DNA of 64,000 bases, from positions 6,014,001 through 6,078,000 of the forward strand of contig NZ_CP109327.1 in the NCBI RefSeq assembly GCF_035918155.1, written 5' to 3'. The DNA comes from Streptomyces sp. NBC_01591 (GTDB lineage Bacteria; Actinomycetota; Actinomycetes; Streptomycetales; Streptomycetaceae). The notes beneath the pieces were generated by a model. The model ran no database searches and was not told where the DNA came from. It saw only the letters and a list, made by a program, of their open reading frames with translations. A program made the position numbers and the translations under genes. This document shows positions 27,906 through 37,700 of the stretch, in pieces; the stretch's first letter is position 1, and every line of letters begins with the position of its first letter.

Positions 27906-28949
27906 TCAGGTGAGCAGCGGGAGCACTTCGGTGCCCAGCCGCGCTACGTTCTCCTCCGTGGCCGTCAGCTCTCCCGAACCCTCCACCAGGAGCGCGAAGC
28001 GGGTGATGCCTGTCCGCTCGGCGGTGGCGGCGAGCCGGTCTGCGGCGAGCCGGGGCGGGCCCACCGGATGAAGGCCGCACAGCAGTTCCGTGTACGCGAC
28101 CGGATCGCGCATCACCCGGTGCCGGCCGTCGACGGTCACATGGGCATCCAGTCCCTGTCGCAGCCAGCCCGGCATCGCCTTCACGAGCGTCTCCACCGCA
28201 TCCTCGGGGCGGTCGGCGATCTGGGCCACCCCCGCGGACACGTGTCCGGCCTCGTGGACGCTCTCGGGCGAGCGGCCCGCGGCGAACGCGGTGGAGCGCC
28301 ACAGGGCGACCATGTCCGCCTTCTCCTGGTCCCCGCAGTGCATCCCGAGCAGCATCGGCAGCCCCTTCTCCGCGGCGAGTTTCACCGTCTTCGGAGAGGT
28401 GCACGCGACGACCACCTCGGGGCTGCCGGGGTTTTCGCCGCCGTCCCCGGCGAGCAGCTCGTCGGCCCGGGGGACCACGGCGACCTCGCGGAAGCCGTAC
28501 CGCTCCCCGCGCCCGGCCACCCGCGGCTTGCCCAGCCAGTCGAGCAGCAGCTCCAGGGACTCCGGGAAGCCCTTCTCGTACGCATCGAGGCCACCTCCGA
28601 ACACCTCCAGATCCACCCAGGGGCCGCCCCGGCCGACGCCGAGGGTGAATCGGCCGCCGCTGGTGAGATGGAGCAGCGCAGCCTGTTCACCGAGCGCCAC
28701 CGGATGCTGGGTCGGCAGCACGCTCACCGCCGTGCCCACCCGGATTCTGCGGGTCCGGCCGAGCAGCAGCGCGGCCAGGGTGACGGCGGACGGGCAGACC
28801 CCGTACGGCACGAAATGATGCTCTGCCAGCCAGACCGAGTCGAGCCCGGATTCCTCCGCGACCTCGGTGGACCGGATCGCGCGGTGCAGCGCTTCTCCCG
28901 GCCCCTGCCCCGGAAACTGGGCTGCCAGTACGAACGTTCCCACACGCAT
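27906..28949 (-). CDS. Luciferase-like (LLM class) flavin/F420-dependent oxidoreductase
   Basis: It has 347 residues from ATG 28949, chosen because GGAGG lies nine bases upstream; TTG 28955 would be too close. The TIM-barrel family features are visible: AEESGLDSVWLAEHHF, RIRVGTAVSVLPTQHPVALGEQAALL and GGRFTLGVGRGGPW. Actinobacterial members often use coenzyme F420, but cofactor and substrate cannot be read from the sequence. It is monocistronic between a terminator and the start of a divergent small gene. Confidence 0.88.
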   Translation of the reverse strand: MRVGTFVLAAQFPGQGPGEALHRAIRSTEVAEESGLDSVWLAEHHFVPYGVCPSAVTLAALLLGRTRRIRVGTAVSVLPTQHPVALGEQAALLHLTSGGRFTLGVGRGGPWVDLEVFGGGLDAYEKGFPESLELLLDWLGKPRVAGRGERYGFREVAVVPRADELLAGDGGENPGSPEVVVACTSPKTVKLAAEKGLPMLLGMHCGDQEKADMVALWRSTAFAAGRSPESVHEAGHVSAGVAQIADRPEDAVETLVKAMPGWLRQGLDAHVTVDGRHRVMRDPVAYTELLCGLHPVGPPRLAADRLAATAERTGITRFALLVEGSGELTATEENVARLGTEVLPLLT

Positions 28950-29160
28950 CGCCAATTGCCTCCTTGCGGCCGACGCGGCTCTCCCCTATGGAGCAACAAC
29001 GTCTGACACGTGCCAAAGGCACGGTCCACCGGCAAGTTGTTGCGATTTTCCGGTAACTCACCCCGTCCGGGGCGCCGTCCCGCGAGGCGCCGGACGCCCG
29101 CGTCGGCCAAATGGCCCTACGCTGGACGGGAACTGCCCAGACCACCCTGTGAGGTGCCAC

Positions 29161-29490
29161 GTGTCCCCGCGCCGCAACCGCCCCCGAGGCGGCGAGAGTC
29201 CCCACGACAGCACAGCGGAGCCGGGGGCCAGGTACGGCGGCGGCGGGCGTGCCGAGGAGTGGCAGGGCGAGCAGTGGTCGGTCCGCCCGGTGAGCGGCGC
29301 GAGCGCGGCGGGCAAGCGGTACCGCTGCCCAGGCTGCGACCAGGAGATCCCGTCCGGCGTCCCGCATCTGGTGGCCTGGTCCGAGTACGGCGGGATCGAC
29401 GACCGCAGGCACTGGCACAAGGCGTGCTGGAACGCGAAGGACCGCCGCACCACACAGGTGCAGCGGTCCAGGAACGCGCCTCGCTACTGA
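29161..29490 (+). CDS. Small protein with a putative zinc-binding motif
   Basis: It has 109 residues from GTG 29161, which follows GAGGTGCCAC. The N-terminal 50 residues are basic, Gly-rich and probably disordered. The C-terminal half holds a likely zinc site: YRCPGCDQEIPSGVPH, then HWHKACW, giving two Cys, several His and a final Cys. This looks like a treble-clef or HNH-related fold, but no catalytic residues can be assigned. Function unknown; conserved in streptomycetes as I recall. Confidence 0.75.
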   Translation: MSPRRNRPRGGESPHDSTAEPGARYGGGGRAEEWQGEQWSVRPVSGASAAGKRYRCPGCDQEIPSGVPHLVAWSEYGGIDDRRHWHKACWNAKDRRTTQVQRSRNAPRY

Positions 29491-29511
29491 GCCCCTCCGG
29501 GCGGGGGCGGG

Positions 29512-30384
29512 TCAGACGTCCCGGCGGTCCAGAGTGGCGAACGCGCAGACCATGGCCACGGCCGTGACGCCGAGCATGATCCACAGCGGGTCCCAGCCGG
29601 TCGGCCCCGAATCGGCGACCGAGGTGGAGTAGAAGGCGCTGAGCTGGCTGGGGATCGAGTACTGGAAGAGCGCCAGCTGCAGGTCGGAGAGCGACTCCGC
29701 GAACATGAACATGGCCAGCACGAGCGGCAGCAGCACCACTCCGATCATGATCGTGATCGCCCCGGCGGAGTGCCGGATGAGAGCGCCGATCGCGAGCGAG
29801 AGCAGGCCCAGCGTCGCGATGTAGAGGCCCACACCGACCGTCGCGCGCAGCCAGTCGCCGCCACTGGGCGCCGCGCTGTCGATGAACGCAGTCTGCAACA
29901 CCGCGACCAGCGCGGTCGTCACGGTCGTGATCACGAAGGTGAGCAGGAAGAAGACGATCGCCTTCGCGCTCAGCACCCGCGCACGGCTGGGGCAGGCGGT
30001 CAGCGTCGTACGGATCATGCCCGTGCCGTACTCCGACGCGATGGTCATCACACCGAGCGTGATCACACAGATCGAGCCCAGCAGCACCCCGAAGAAGCCG
30101 AGGCTGAGCACCGGCGTCGTGCCGAGATCGGTATCGGCGGCGTTGACCGTGACCGCGGCCAGCAGCCCGATCCCGAGCAGCAGCACGATCATGACGCCGA
30201 GCGTCCACATCGTGGAGCGCACCGAGCGGATCTTGGTCCACTCGGAGGCGATAGCGTCGCCGAGAGTGGCCCGGCGCACCGGGATCGGAGAGGTGTAGAG
30301 ACCGGCCGGCGCGGCCTGCGGGCTCTGCTGCGGGGCCGGGGCCTGCTGCTGGTACGGCGCCTGCGGGGTCGGCGGCGTTGTCAT
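29512..30384 (-). CDS. ABC transporter permease, copy A
   Basis: It has 290 residues from ATG 30384. A Pro/Gln-rich cytoplasmic N-terminus (PYQQQAPAPQQSP) precedes ASEWTKIRSVRSTMWTL and six membrane segments of the ABC-2 subfamily 3 type. Its start overlaps the stop of its ATPase gene by four bases. It is a paralogue of the permease at 31686, sharing the SEWTKIR entry sequence, the conserved EYGTGMIRT/EYSSGMIRT loop and overall topology. The ending DRRDV is like the partner's KKRDA. Substrate unknown. Confidence 0.9.
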   Translation of the reverse strand: MTTPPTPQAPYQQQAPAPQQSPQAAPAGLYTSPIPVRRATLGDAIASEWTKIRSVRSTMWTLGVMIVLLLGIGLLAAVTVNAADTDLGTTPVLSLGFFGVLLGSICVITLGVMTIASEYGTGMIRTTLTACPSRARVLSAKAIVFFLLTFVITTVTTALVAVLQTAFIDSAAPSGGDWLRATVGVGLYIATLGLLSLAIGALIRHSAGAITIMIGVVLLPLVLAMFMFAESLSDLQLALFQYSIPSQLSAFYSTSVADSGPTGWDPLWIMLGVTAVAMVCAFATLDRRDV

Positions 30385-31508
30385 CGGGCGTCCTCGCTGG
30401 TTTCGCGCTTGGTCAGGTCTGCGGCGGGCCCGGCGGGCCCGGCCGGGGCTCCCGCGTACGGGTTCTGTCCGGGCGGCGGCGGGGCGTACCAGTTCTGCTG
30501 CGGCATCTCCGGGGCCGGTGGCTGCGGCGCTCCGTACCCCGGCTGCGCGTACCCGTGGTCCACCGGCTGCTGCAGACCTGCCTTCTGGTCCGCCGTCGAG
30601 CGGTAGTCCACGGCGCCCTGCGTCATCCGCATGTAGGCCTCCTCCAGCGAGGCCTGGTGCGGCGAGAGCTCCCACAGCCGGACATCCGCCTCGTGCGCCA
30701 CATCGCTGATCCGCGGCAGCCGTAGCCCGGTGACCCGCAGGGCCCCGTCCGGCTCGGACATGACCTGGCCGCCCGCCTCGGTGAGCGAGGCGGTCAGCTT
30801 CTCGCGCCGCTCCGCGGGGCCGTCCGCGACCCGCACCCGGGCGAAGTCGGCCGAGTTGGCCGAGATGAAGTCCTTGACGCTCATGTCGGAGAGCAGCTGC
30901 CCCCGGCCGATCACGATCAGATGGTCGGCGGTGAGCGCCATCTCGCTCATCAGATGGCTGGAGACGAAGACCGTACGGCCCTCGGACGCCAGCATCTTCA
31001 TCAGATTGCGGACCCAGAGGATGCCCTCGGGGTCCAGACCGTTGACCGGCTCGTCGAAGAGCAGCACCTGCGGGTCGCCGAGCAGCGCCGCCGCGATGCC
31101 GAGCCGCTGGCCCATGCCGAGCGAGAAGCCCTTGGACCGCTTCCGCGCGACGTCCTGGAGACCGACGACTCCGAGCACCTCGTCGACCCGGGCGGCCGGG
31201 ATGCCGGCGAGCTGGGCGAGCGAGAGAAGGTGGTTACGGGCGCTGCGCCCGCCGTGCACGGCCTTGGCGTCCAGCAGCGCGCCCACCTGGCGCGGTGCGT
31301 TCGGCAGGCTGCGGAAGGGGTGGCCGCCGATCGTCACATGGCCGGAAGTCGGCTGATCCAGGCCCAGGATCATGCGCATGGTGGTGGATTTGCCCGACCC
31401 GTTGGGACCGAGGAATCCGGTGACGGCGCCCGGCCGCACCTGGAAGGAAAGGTTGTACACGGCCGTCTTCGCGCCGTAGCGCTTTGTCAGGCCGACTGCC
31501 TCGATCAT
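30381..31508 (-). CDS. ABC transporter ATP-binding protein, copy A
   Basis: It has 375 residues from ATG 31508. Walker A is GPNGSGKSTT, the signature is FSLGMGQRLGIAAALLG, Walker B is QVLLFDEPVNGLDPEG and the switch is SSHLMSEMALTADHL. It pairs with the permease it overlaps. It is longer than copy B because of a C-terminal tail rich in Pro, Gln, Gly and Tyr (QPGYGAPQPPAPEMPQQN), similar in composition to the permease N-terminus; these tails may interact. The signature LGMGQ rather than LSGGQ is shared by both copies. Confidence 0.93.
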   Translation of the reverse strand: MIEAVGLTKRYGAKTAVYNLSFQVRPGAVTGFLGPNGSGKSTTMRMILGLDQPTSGHVTIGGHPFRSLPNAPRQVGALLDAKAVHGGRSARNHLLSLAQLAGIPAARVDEVLGVVGLQDVARKRSKGFSLGMGQRLGIAAALLGDPQVLLFDEPVNGLDPEGILWVRNLMKMLASEGRTVFVSSHLMSEMALTADHLIVIGRGQLLSDMSVKDFISANSADFARVRVADGPAERREKLTASLTEAGGQVMSEPDGALRVTGLRLPRISDVAHEADVRLWELSPHQASLEEAYMRMTQGAVDYRSTADQKAGLQQPVDHGYAQPGYGAPQPPAPEMPQQNWYAPPPPGQNPYAGAPAGPAGPAADLTKRETSEDAR

Positions 31509-31685
31509 GCTCCAGCCCCATCGACTCACATGTGTCGTCGGGGCCCAGGCCGAGCGGCCGCACGCCCCCGTAAGAGTTAGGAGGATATCCAGGCATTGAC
31601 GGTTCCGCCCAAGCCGTTGCGGACGCGCGTCGCTCCGGACCGGGCGGACGGAGAGCTTCCGGGCAGGTCCCGGCCCCGCGAACGG

Positions 31686-32465
31686 TCATGCGTCCCGCTT
31701 CTTGAGCACGAGGTAGCCGCCGATCAGCGCGGCCGCCACCCAGGCGAGCAGAATGCCGAGCCCTCCCCACGGCCCGTAGGGAGCCGGGTCGCTGTTCATG
31801 GCGTCGGGAACCACCTGCATGATCTTGGACCCGGCCTGGTCGGGGAAGTACCGGGCGACCTTCTTCGCCCCCGGCACCGCCGACAGGATCTGGGAGACCA
31901 GGAAGAAGAACGGCATCAGGATGCCGAGCGACAGCATGGAGCTGCGCAGCATCGTCGCCACACCCATGGAGAAGATCCCGATCAGACCCATGTAGATGCC
32001 GCCGCCGACGACCGCGCGCAGGACGTTGTCCGCACCGATGTCCGTGTGGTGGTCGCCCAGCAGGGCCTGTCCGAGGAAGAACGAGACGAAGCTGGTCGCG
32101 ACGCCGACCACCAGCGCCAGCACCCCGGCCACCGTGATCTTGCTGAACAGGAACGAACCGCGCTGGGGCACGGCCGCCAGCGAGGTGCGGATCATGCCGG
32201 AGCTGTACTCCGTACCGACCACCAGCACACCGAAGACGACCATGGCCAGCTGACCGAGGACCATGCCGGAGAAGCTGATCAGGGTCGGGTCGAAGGTGGC
32301 CCGCTCCATCTCCGGGAGGTCGTCGAACTGGGAGTTCATCAGGGCGCAGAGCGCCGCGCTCATCGCGACGGTGACGACGAACGCGGAGATCAGCGTCCAG
32401 ACGGTCGAGGAGACCGTACGGATCTTGGTCCACTCGGAGGTCAGGACCGCGGGTACCGATGCCAT
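31686..32465 (-). CDS. ABC transporter permease, copy B
   Basis: It has 259 residues from ATG 32465 with six membrane segments. The N-terminus ASVPAVLTSEWTKIRTV and the loop GTEYSSGMIRTSLAAVPQRG match copy A closely. It follows its ATPase gene by five bases and is surely co-transcribed with it. The pair is separated from copy A by a 177-bp gap, so the two pairs may have separate promoters. Confidence 0.9.
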   Translation of the reverse strand: MASVPAVLTSEWTKIRTVSSTVWTLISAFVVTVAMSAALCALMNSQFDDLPEMERATFDPTLISFSGMVLGQLAMVVFGVLVVGTEYSSGMIRTSLAAVPQRGSFLFSKITVAGVLALVVGVATSFVSFFLGQALLGDHHTDIGADNVLRAVVGGGIYMGLIGIFSMGVATMLRSSMLSLGILMPFFFLVSQILSAVPGAKKVARYFPDQAGSKIMQVVPDAMNSDPAPYGPWGGLGILLAWVAAALIGGYLVLKKRDA

Positions 32466-32470
32466 CGTCG

Positions 32471-33481
32471 TCACACCCCCTTGCCGGTGCCGGTGGTGCC
32501 GGCCGGGCCGCCACCGGTCTGCTGGTTCCACTGATCGCCCCACTGCGGGCCTGTGGGCGGTGGTGCCGCGGCGTGGTCCGAATGCGCGTGGTACTCCACG
32601 GAGTCCGCCGTCATCTGCATGAACGCTTCCTCCAGGGAGGCCCGCTGGGTACTCAGTTCGTGCAGCACGATCTGGTGCTGCGCGGCGAGCTCGCCCAGCG
32701 CCTCGGTCGTGGCGCCGTCGATCTCCAGCGTGCCGCCCCCCGTCTCGACCACGATCAGGCCCGCCCCGTGCAGCACATCGCGCAGCCGCTCCTGCTGCGG
32801 CGAGCGCAGCCGTACGTAGCTGCGGGAGTTCTGATGGATGAAGTCGGCCATCGATGTGTCGGCGAGCAGCCTGCCCTGGCCGATCACGATCAAGTGGTCG
32901 GCGGTGAGGGCCATTTCGCTCATCAGGTGCGAGGAGACGAAGATGGTCCGGCCTTCCGCGGCGAGCGCCTTCATCAGATTGCGGATCCAGTGAATGCCCT
33001 CGGGGTCCAGGCCGTTGACCGGTTCATCGAAGAGGAGCACCTGCGGGTCGCCGAGCAGCGCCGCCGCGATGCCGAGCCGCTGACCCATGCCGAGGGAGAA
33101 CCCCTTCGACTTCTTCTTCGCCACCGCGGTCAGACCGACGGTGTCCAGAACCTCCGCGACCCGGCTCTCCGGGATGCGATTGCTCTGCGCGAGACAGAGC
33201 AGATTGTTGTACGCGCTGCGCCCGCCGTGCATCGACTTCGCGTCCAGCAGCGCCCCGATGTACTTGAGGGGTTCTTCCAGGTCACGGTAGTGCTTGCCGT
33301 CGATGCGCACCGAACCGCTGGTCGGGTTGTCGAGATCGAGCATCATCCGCATCGTGGTGGATTTGCCCGCCCCGTTGGGCCCCAGAAAACCCGTCACCAT
33401 TCCGGGTCTGACCTGGCAGGAGAGCCGGTCGACGGCAACCTTGTTGCCAAAGCGCTTGGTGAGGCCATCGAGCTCGATCAT
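32471..33481 (-). CDS. ABC transporter ATP-binding protein, copy B
   Basis: It has 336 residues. Walker A is GPNGAGKSTTMRMML, the signature FSLGMGQRLG and Walker B LLFDEPVNGLDPEG are nearly identical to copy A, which shows a tandem duplication of the whole ATPase-permease pair. The C-terminal tail is shorter (GPQWGDQWNQQTGG). No ribosome binding site is obvious before ATG 33481, and TTCTAG lies 14 bases upstream, so translation could be leaderless or start slightly later. Confidence 0.93.
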   Translation of the reverse strand: MIELDGLTKRFGNKVAVDRLSCQVRPGMVTGFLGPNGAGKSTTMRMMLDLDNPTSGSVRIDGKHYRDLEEPLKYIGALLDAKSMHGGRSAYNNLLCLAQSNRIPESRVAEVLDTVGLTAVAKKKSKGFSLGMGQRLGIAAALLGDPQVLLFDEPVNGLDPEGIHWIRNLMKALAAEGRTIFVSSHLMSEMALTADHLIVIGQGRLLADTSMADFIHQNSRSYVRLRSPQQERLRDVLHGAGLIVVETGGGTLEIDGATTEALGELAAQHQIVLHELSTQRASLEEAFMQMTADSVEYHAHSDHAAAPPPTGPQWGDQWNQQTGGGPAGTTGTGKGV

Positions 33482-33541
33482 GCGTTCACGCTAGAACGGC
33501 CGCGCGCCCGGCGCCACCACAGGGGCGGAACCGGGCGCGTG

Positions 33542-33564
33542 AGGAGGATCTTCAGTGTCCTCCT
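33542..33564 (-). terminator. Small hairpin after filP
   Basis: AGGAGGA (33542-33548) and TCCTCCT (33558-33564) are complementary over 7 bp, 25 bases past the filP stop codon on the minus strand. A weak terminator or processing site. Confidence 0.4.
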
Positions 33565-33588
33565 GGGGTACAGCTGAAGTACTCGGGG

Positions 33589-34527
33589 TCAGCGGCCCTG
33601 CTGAGCCGGGACACCACGGGTGACCGGCTCGTCGTCGGCGGGGGTGCCGGCGGCGGCGACCGCGGCACCGGTCAGCGTGGCCAGCATCTCGCGGACGTTG
33701 GTCAGCTGGGCGTTGATCGAGTCGCGGCGGTTGGTGAGCGCCGCCAGCTCGCGCTCCGATTCGCTGCGGATCCGGTCGGCCTTGGCGTTCGCGTCGGCCA
33801 CGATGTCCTCGGACTGGCGCTGCGCGGTCTCCACCGTCTGACGGGCCCGGCGCTCGGCGTCCGTACGGAGCTTCTCGGCCTCCAGGCGGAGCTGCTCGGC
33901 GCGGTGCTCGATCTCGGCGAGACGCTTCTCGGCCTTGGCCTGACGGGACGCGAGGTCGCGCTCCGACTGGTCGCGGCGCTTGGCCAGGTTGGTCTCGAAG
34001 TCCGCGGCGGCCTGGGCGGCCTTGGCGCGGGTCTCCTCGAAGAGGGCGTCCGCCTCCTCGCGCTTCTGCGCGGCGTCCTTCTGCGCCTCCGTACGCAGCG
34101 AGCCGGCCTCACTCTTGGCCTTCTCGACGATACGGACACCCTCGTCCTCGGCCTTCGCCTTGCGCTCGGCGGCGAACGTCTCGGCGTCGTTGCGCACCTG
34201 CTGGGCGGCCGACTCGGCGAGCTCACGGTGCTGCTCGGCGGCGCGACGGGCCTCCTCACGCAGGTCCTTCGCCTCCTCCTCGGCCAGGCGGAGGATCTTC
34301 TCTACGCGGGCACCGAGACCGGCGTACGACGGCTCCGCGTCGTTCACCTGGGCCTGGGCGTTCTGCGTTTCGAGGTGGAGCTCCTCGATGCGCTTTTCCA
34401 GAGACGTGATGCGGGTCAGGGCACTATCACGGTCGGCGACGAGCTTGGTAATGCGGTCATCCACCTGACCGCGGTCGTATCCACGTCGCACGAGCTCGAA
34501 GCCGAAGGGGGAGGAAGGGTCGCTCAT
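33589..34527 (-). CDS. filP: FilP, coiled-coil intermediate-filament-like protein
   Basis: FilP forms a cytoskeletal network behind the hyphal tip, interacts with DivIVA and stiffens the hyphae. It has 312 residues, matching the known size of about 310. The N-terminus FGFELVRRGYDRGQVDDRI is the DivIVA-like entry sequence. Nearly all of residues 25-280 is charged coiled coil rich in Glu, Ala, Lys and Arg, with segments such as AEEEAKDLREEARRAAEQ. The short C-terminus is not helical. Its location beside scy matches the S. coelicolor order. Older annotation often reads cellulose-binding protein. Confidence 0.93.
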   Translation of the reverse strand: MSDPSSPFGFELVRRGYDRGQVDDRITKLVADRDSALTRITSLEKRIEELHLETQNAQAQVNDAEPSYAGLGARVEKILRLAEEEAKDLREEARRAAEQHRELAESAAQQVRNDAETFAAERKAKAEDEGVRIVEKAKSEAGSLRTEAQKDAAQKREEADALFEETRAKAAQAAADFETNLAKRRDQSERDLASRQAKAEKRLAEIEHRAEQLRLEAEKLRTDAERRARQTVETAQRQSEDIVADANAKADRIRSESERELAALTNRRDSINAQLTNVREMLATLTGAAVAAAGTPADDEPVTRGVPAQQGR

Positions 34528-34567
34528 GGGGTTCCTGTCGAATGAGACCGGTGAGGTGTTAGAGGGA

Positions 34568-34594
34568 ATCCTATGGGCCCGGACGGCGTGTCAC
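34568..34594 (-). promoter_or_regulatory. Possible filP promoter
   Basis: On the minus strand GTGACA (34589-34594) and TAGGAT (34568-34573) are spaced 15 bp apart, 41 bp upstream of the filP start. The -10 is good, the spacing short. Confidence 0.35.
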
Positions 34595-34711
34595 CGAGCG
34601 GATGCCCTTTTGGTCTGGAGAATGACACCTCTTTTGAGTGGCTGACCCCCGCAACTCTTGCCACTCGGAGGGTTGAACGTTCCTTACGGAGCACGGGAGC
34701 TGACAAGGCGA

Positions 34712-37700
34712 CTACCCCTCGGACGACTTGCCACTCGATCGAGTGCCCGCCGAGGCCCCGGCTTTGACGTTGCCGCTGGAGCCGCTCCCGCCCTTGCCGC
34801 CACCCGTCGGCGTCTCGAAGGACTCCAACGCCTCCAGCACGTCCTGGACACGGGAGATCTCGGTGTTGATGTCCTCGCGCCGACGCACCAGCAGATCGAG
34901 CTCGCGCTTGCCCTCGTCGACCGTGCGCTTCGCCTCGGCCTCGGCGTCGGCCCGCAGCTTCTCGGCCTCGCGGACCAGCGTGGCCTTCTTCTGCTCGGCC
35001 TCCTTCAGCAGCGACTCGGCCCGCTTCACCGCGGCGATCCGGACCTTGCTCGCCTCCGAATTGGCGTCCGCCAGCAGCTCCTTGGCCTTGGCCGCCGCAT
35101 CGTCGCGCTGCTCCGTCGCCGCCTTCATCAGGTTGTCGACGCGCTCGCCCGCCGTCTTCATCTGCTCGGAGGTCTCCCGCCGGGCCCGGTCGTGCAGCTC
35201 CTCGATCTCGCCCTCGATCCGGGTCCGCAGCTCCTCGGCCCGCTCCCGGATCGCCGTGGCGTCCCGGCGCGCGCCGACCAGCAGCTCGTCCGCGTCCGTA
35301 CGGGCCCGCTCCACCAGGGAGTTGCCCTCGACGGTGGCCTCCGAGGTGATCCGCACGGCCTCCTTGCGGGCCGCGCCGACCATCGTGTCGGCCTGCTCCT
35401 CGGCCTCGGTGGCGGCGCGCAGCGCCTCCTCCTGGGCCTTGTTGATGAGCTGGTCGGCCTGCTCGGCGGCATCGGCCCGGCGCTTCGCCGCGGCCTCCCG
35501 CGCCTCGTCGAGCAGCCGGTCCGCCTCCTGGCGGGCCTCCGCGCGCATCTGCTCGGCCGCCGACTCCGCGTCGGCGCGCACCCGCTCCGACTCTTCGCGG
35601 GTGCGGGCCGCGTGCTCCTGCGCCGAGCCGACGGTGGCCGCCGCCTCCGCACGCAGCCGCTCGGCCTCGTCCGCGGCCTCGTCCGACAGCCGGGCCGCCT
35701 GCTGCTTCGCGTCGTCGACCAGCGTGGTGGCCTGCTGGGTCGCCTCTTCCACGAGCTGGGTGGCCTGCTGCGTCGACTCCGCGCCGATCCGCTCGGCCTC
35801 GCTCGTCGCCTCGCCCACCAGCCGGTCGGCCTGGGTCGCGGCATCGGAACGCATCCGGTTGGCGTCCTCGCGGGCCTCGGCGCGGCTGCGCGAGGCGTCC
35901 TGCTCGGCCGAGGCCAGCGCGTCGGAGGCCTCGGTACGCATCCGCTGGCTGTACTCGGCGGTGTCCGCCCGCAGCCGCTCCGACTCGGCGATCGCGTCGG
36001 CGACGGTCCGCTCGGCCATCGCCTTCGCGGCCTCGGACTCCTCCTGCGCCTCCCGGCGGATCCGGGACGCGTCCTCGCCGGCCCGCTCCCGCTCGGCGTG
36101 CGCGTCGGTGCGGACCCGGTCCGCCTCCTCCTGCGCCTCGGACTTCGTCCGCTCCGCGACGTGCTCGGCGGTCGAGCGCAGCCCGGCGATCTCCGCCTCG
36201 GCCTGCTCCTGCAGCCCGCTGACCGAATCCCGTACCTGCTGGGCGGTCTGCTCGGCCGCGGAGACCAGCTCGGTCGCCCGGCTGTCCGCCTCCTCGACCA
36301 GACGCTGCGCCTCGGCCTGCGCCTGCTCGACCCGCTTGCGGGCGGAGGCGAGCAGCTCCTCGCTCTGCTCGCGGGCCCGCTCGCGCTCCTGGTTCGCCTC
36401 GGTGCGCGCCGCGTCGAGGGTCTCCTCGGCCTCCCGGCGGCGCCGGTTGGCCTCCTCCTGGGCGGCGGCCAGCGCCTCGGCGGCCTCCGTGCCCACCCGC
36501 TCCGCGGCGGCGGCGGCCTCGGACCTCACCCGGTCGGCGCTCTCCTGCGCCTCGGACTTGAGCCGCTCGGCCTCGGCGGCGGCCTCGGAGCGCAGCCGTA
36601 CGGCGACGGACTCGCCCTCCGCGCGCGACTGCGACGCATCCGCCACGGCCTCGTCACGCAGCCGCTCCGCCTCGGTCTCCGCCTGCTCCCGCAGCGTCCG
36701 GATCCGCTCGGCGGCCTCCGCGCGCAGCCGCTCGGACTCCTCGTTCGTCTCGCGCCTCAGGCGCTCCGCCTCGGCGCGCGCGTCCGTGAGCGCCTGCTCG
36801 GCGGTGGCGACCCTGGTCTCGGCCCCGGCATGCAGCCGGGCCAGCTCCTCGGCCGCCTCCGCCTGCCGGGCCGCGACCGCACGCTCGGTCTCCTCGCGCA
36901 GCTCCGCCGCCGCCCGCTCGGCCGCGGTGGTGGTCGAGCCGGCCTGCTCCTCGGACTCGGTACGCAGCTGCTCGGCCTCGGCGCGGGCTCGCTCCAGGGC
37001 CTCCTCGGCCTGCTTGCGCAGCGCGCCGGCCCGCTCGGTGGCCTCGGTGCGGACCCGCTCGCTCTCGGTGCCCGCGGCGCCGCGCAGCTCCTCCGCGTCC
37101 GCCTTCGCCTTGGCCAGCAGCTCCTCGGCGGTCTTGGCGCCCTCCTCGATCTGCTGGACGGCCTCGCGGCGGGCCTCGCCGCGGATCCGCTCGCCCTCGG
37201 CGACCGCCTCGGAGCGCAGCTGCTCGGCCTCGCCGCGCAGCCTGCGCGCCTCCTCCTGCAGCTCGACCGTCTTGGCCCGGTACTCCTTGGTGTCGTCCTT
37301 GGCCGCGCCCTTGAGCTGATCGGCCTGCTCGGCGGCCTCGCCGCGAAGGCGGTCCGCCTCGGCCTCCGCCTCGCGGCGGATCCGGTCGGCCTCCTCGCTC
37401 GCCGCCCTGGTGGTGGACTGCGCGTCCTCGGACGCCTTGGTCAGCACCTCCTCGGCGCTCCTGGCGGCCTTGGCGAGCTGGGCCGCGGTGTCCTCGGCGG
37501 CCGCCGTGCGGGCCCTCTCGGACGCCTCGGACTTCAGCCGGTCCGCCTCGGCCCGGGCGTCGGCGAGCGCCTGCTCGGCCTCCGCCTTGAGCGTCTCGGC
37601 GTCCTTGGTCGCCTCGCCGACCAGCCGGGCGATCTCCGACTTGGCCGTACGGGTGCGCTGCTCGTTCTGCGACTCGGCGGCGGCCAGCCGCTTGACCGCG

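Noticed and set aside
29491..29510. Terminator after the zinc-motif protein gene
   Set aside because: GCCCC and GGGGC can pair, but the stem is short and overlaps the stop region of the convergent permease gene; not convincing.
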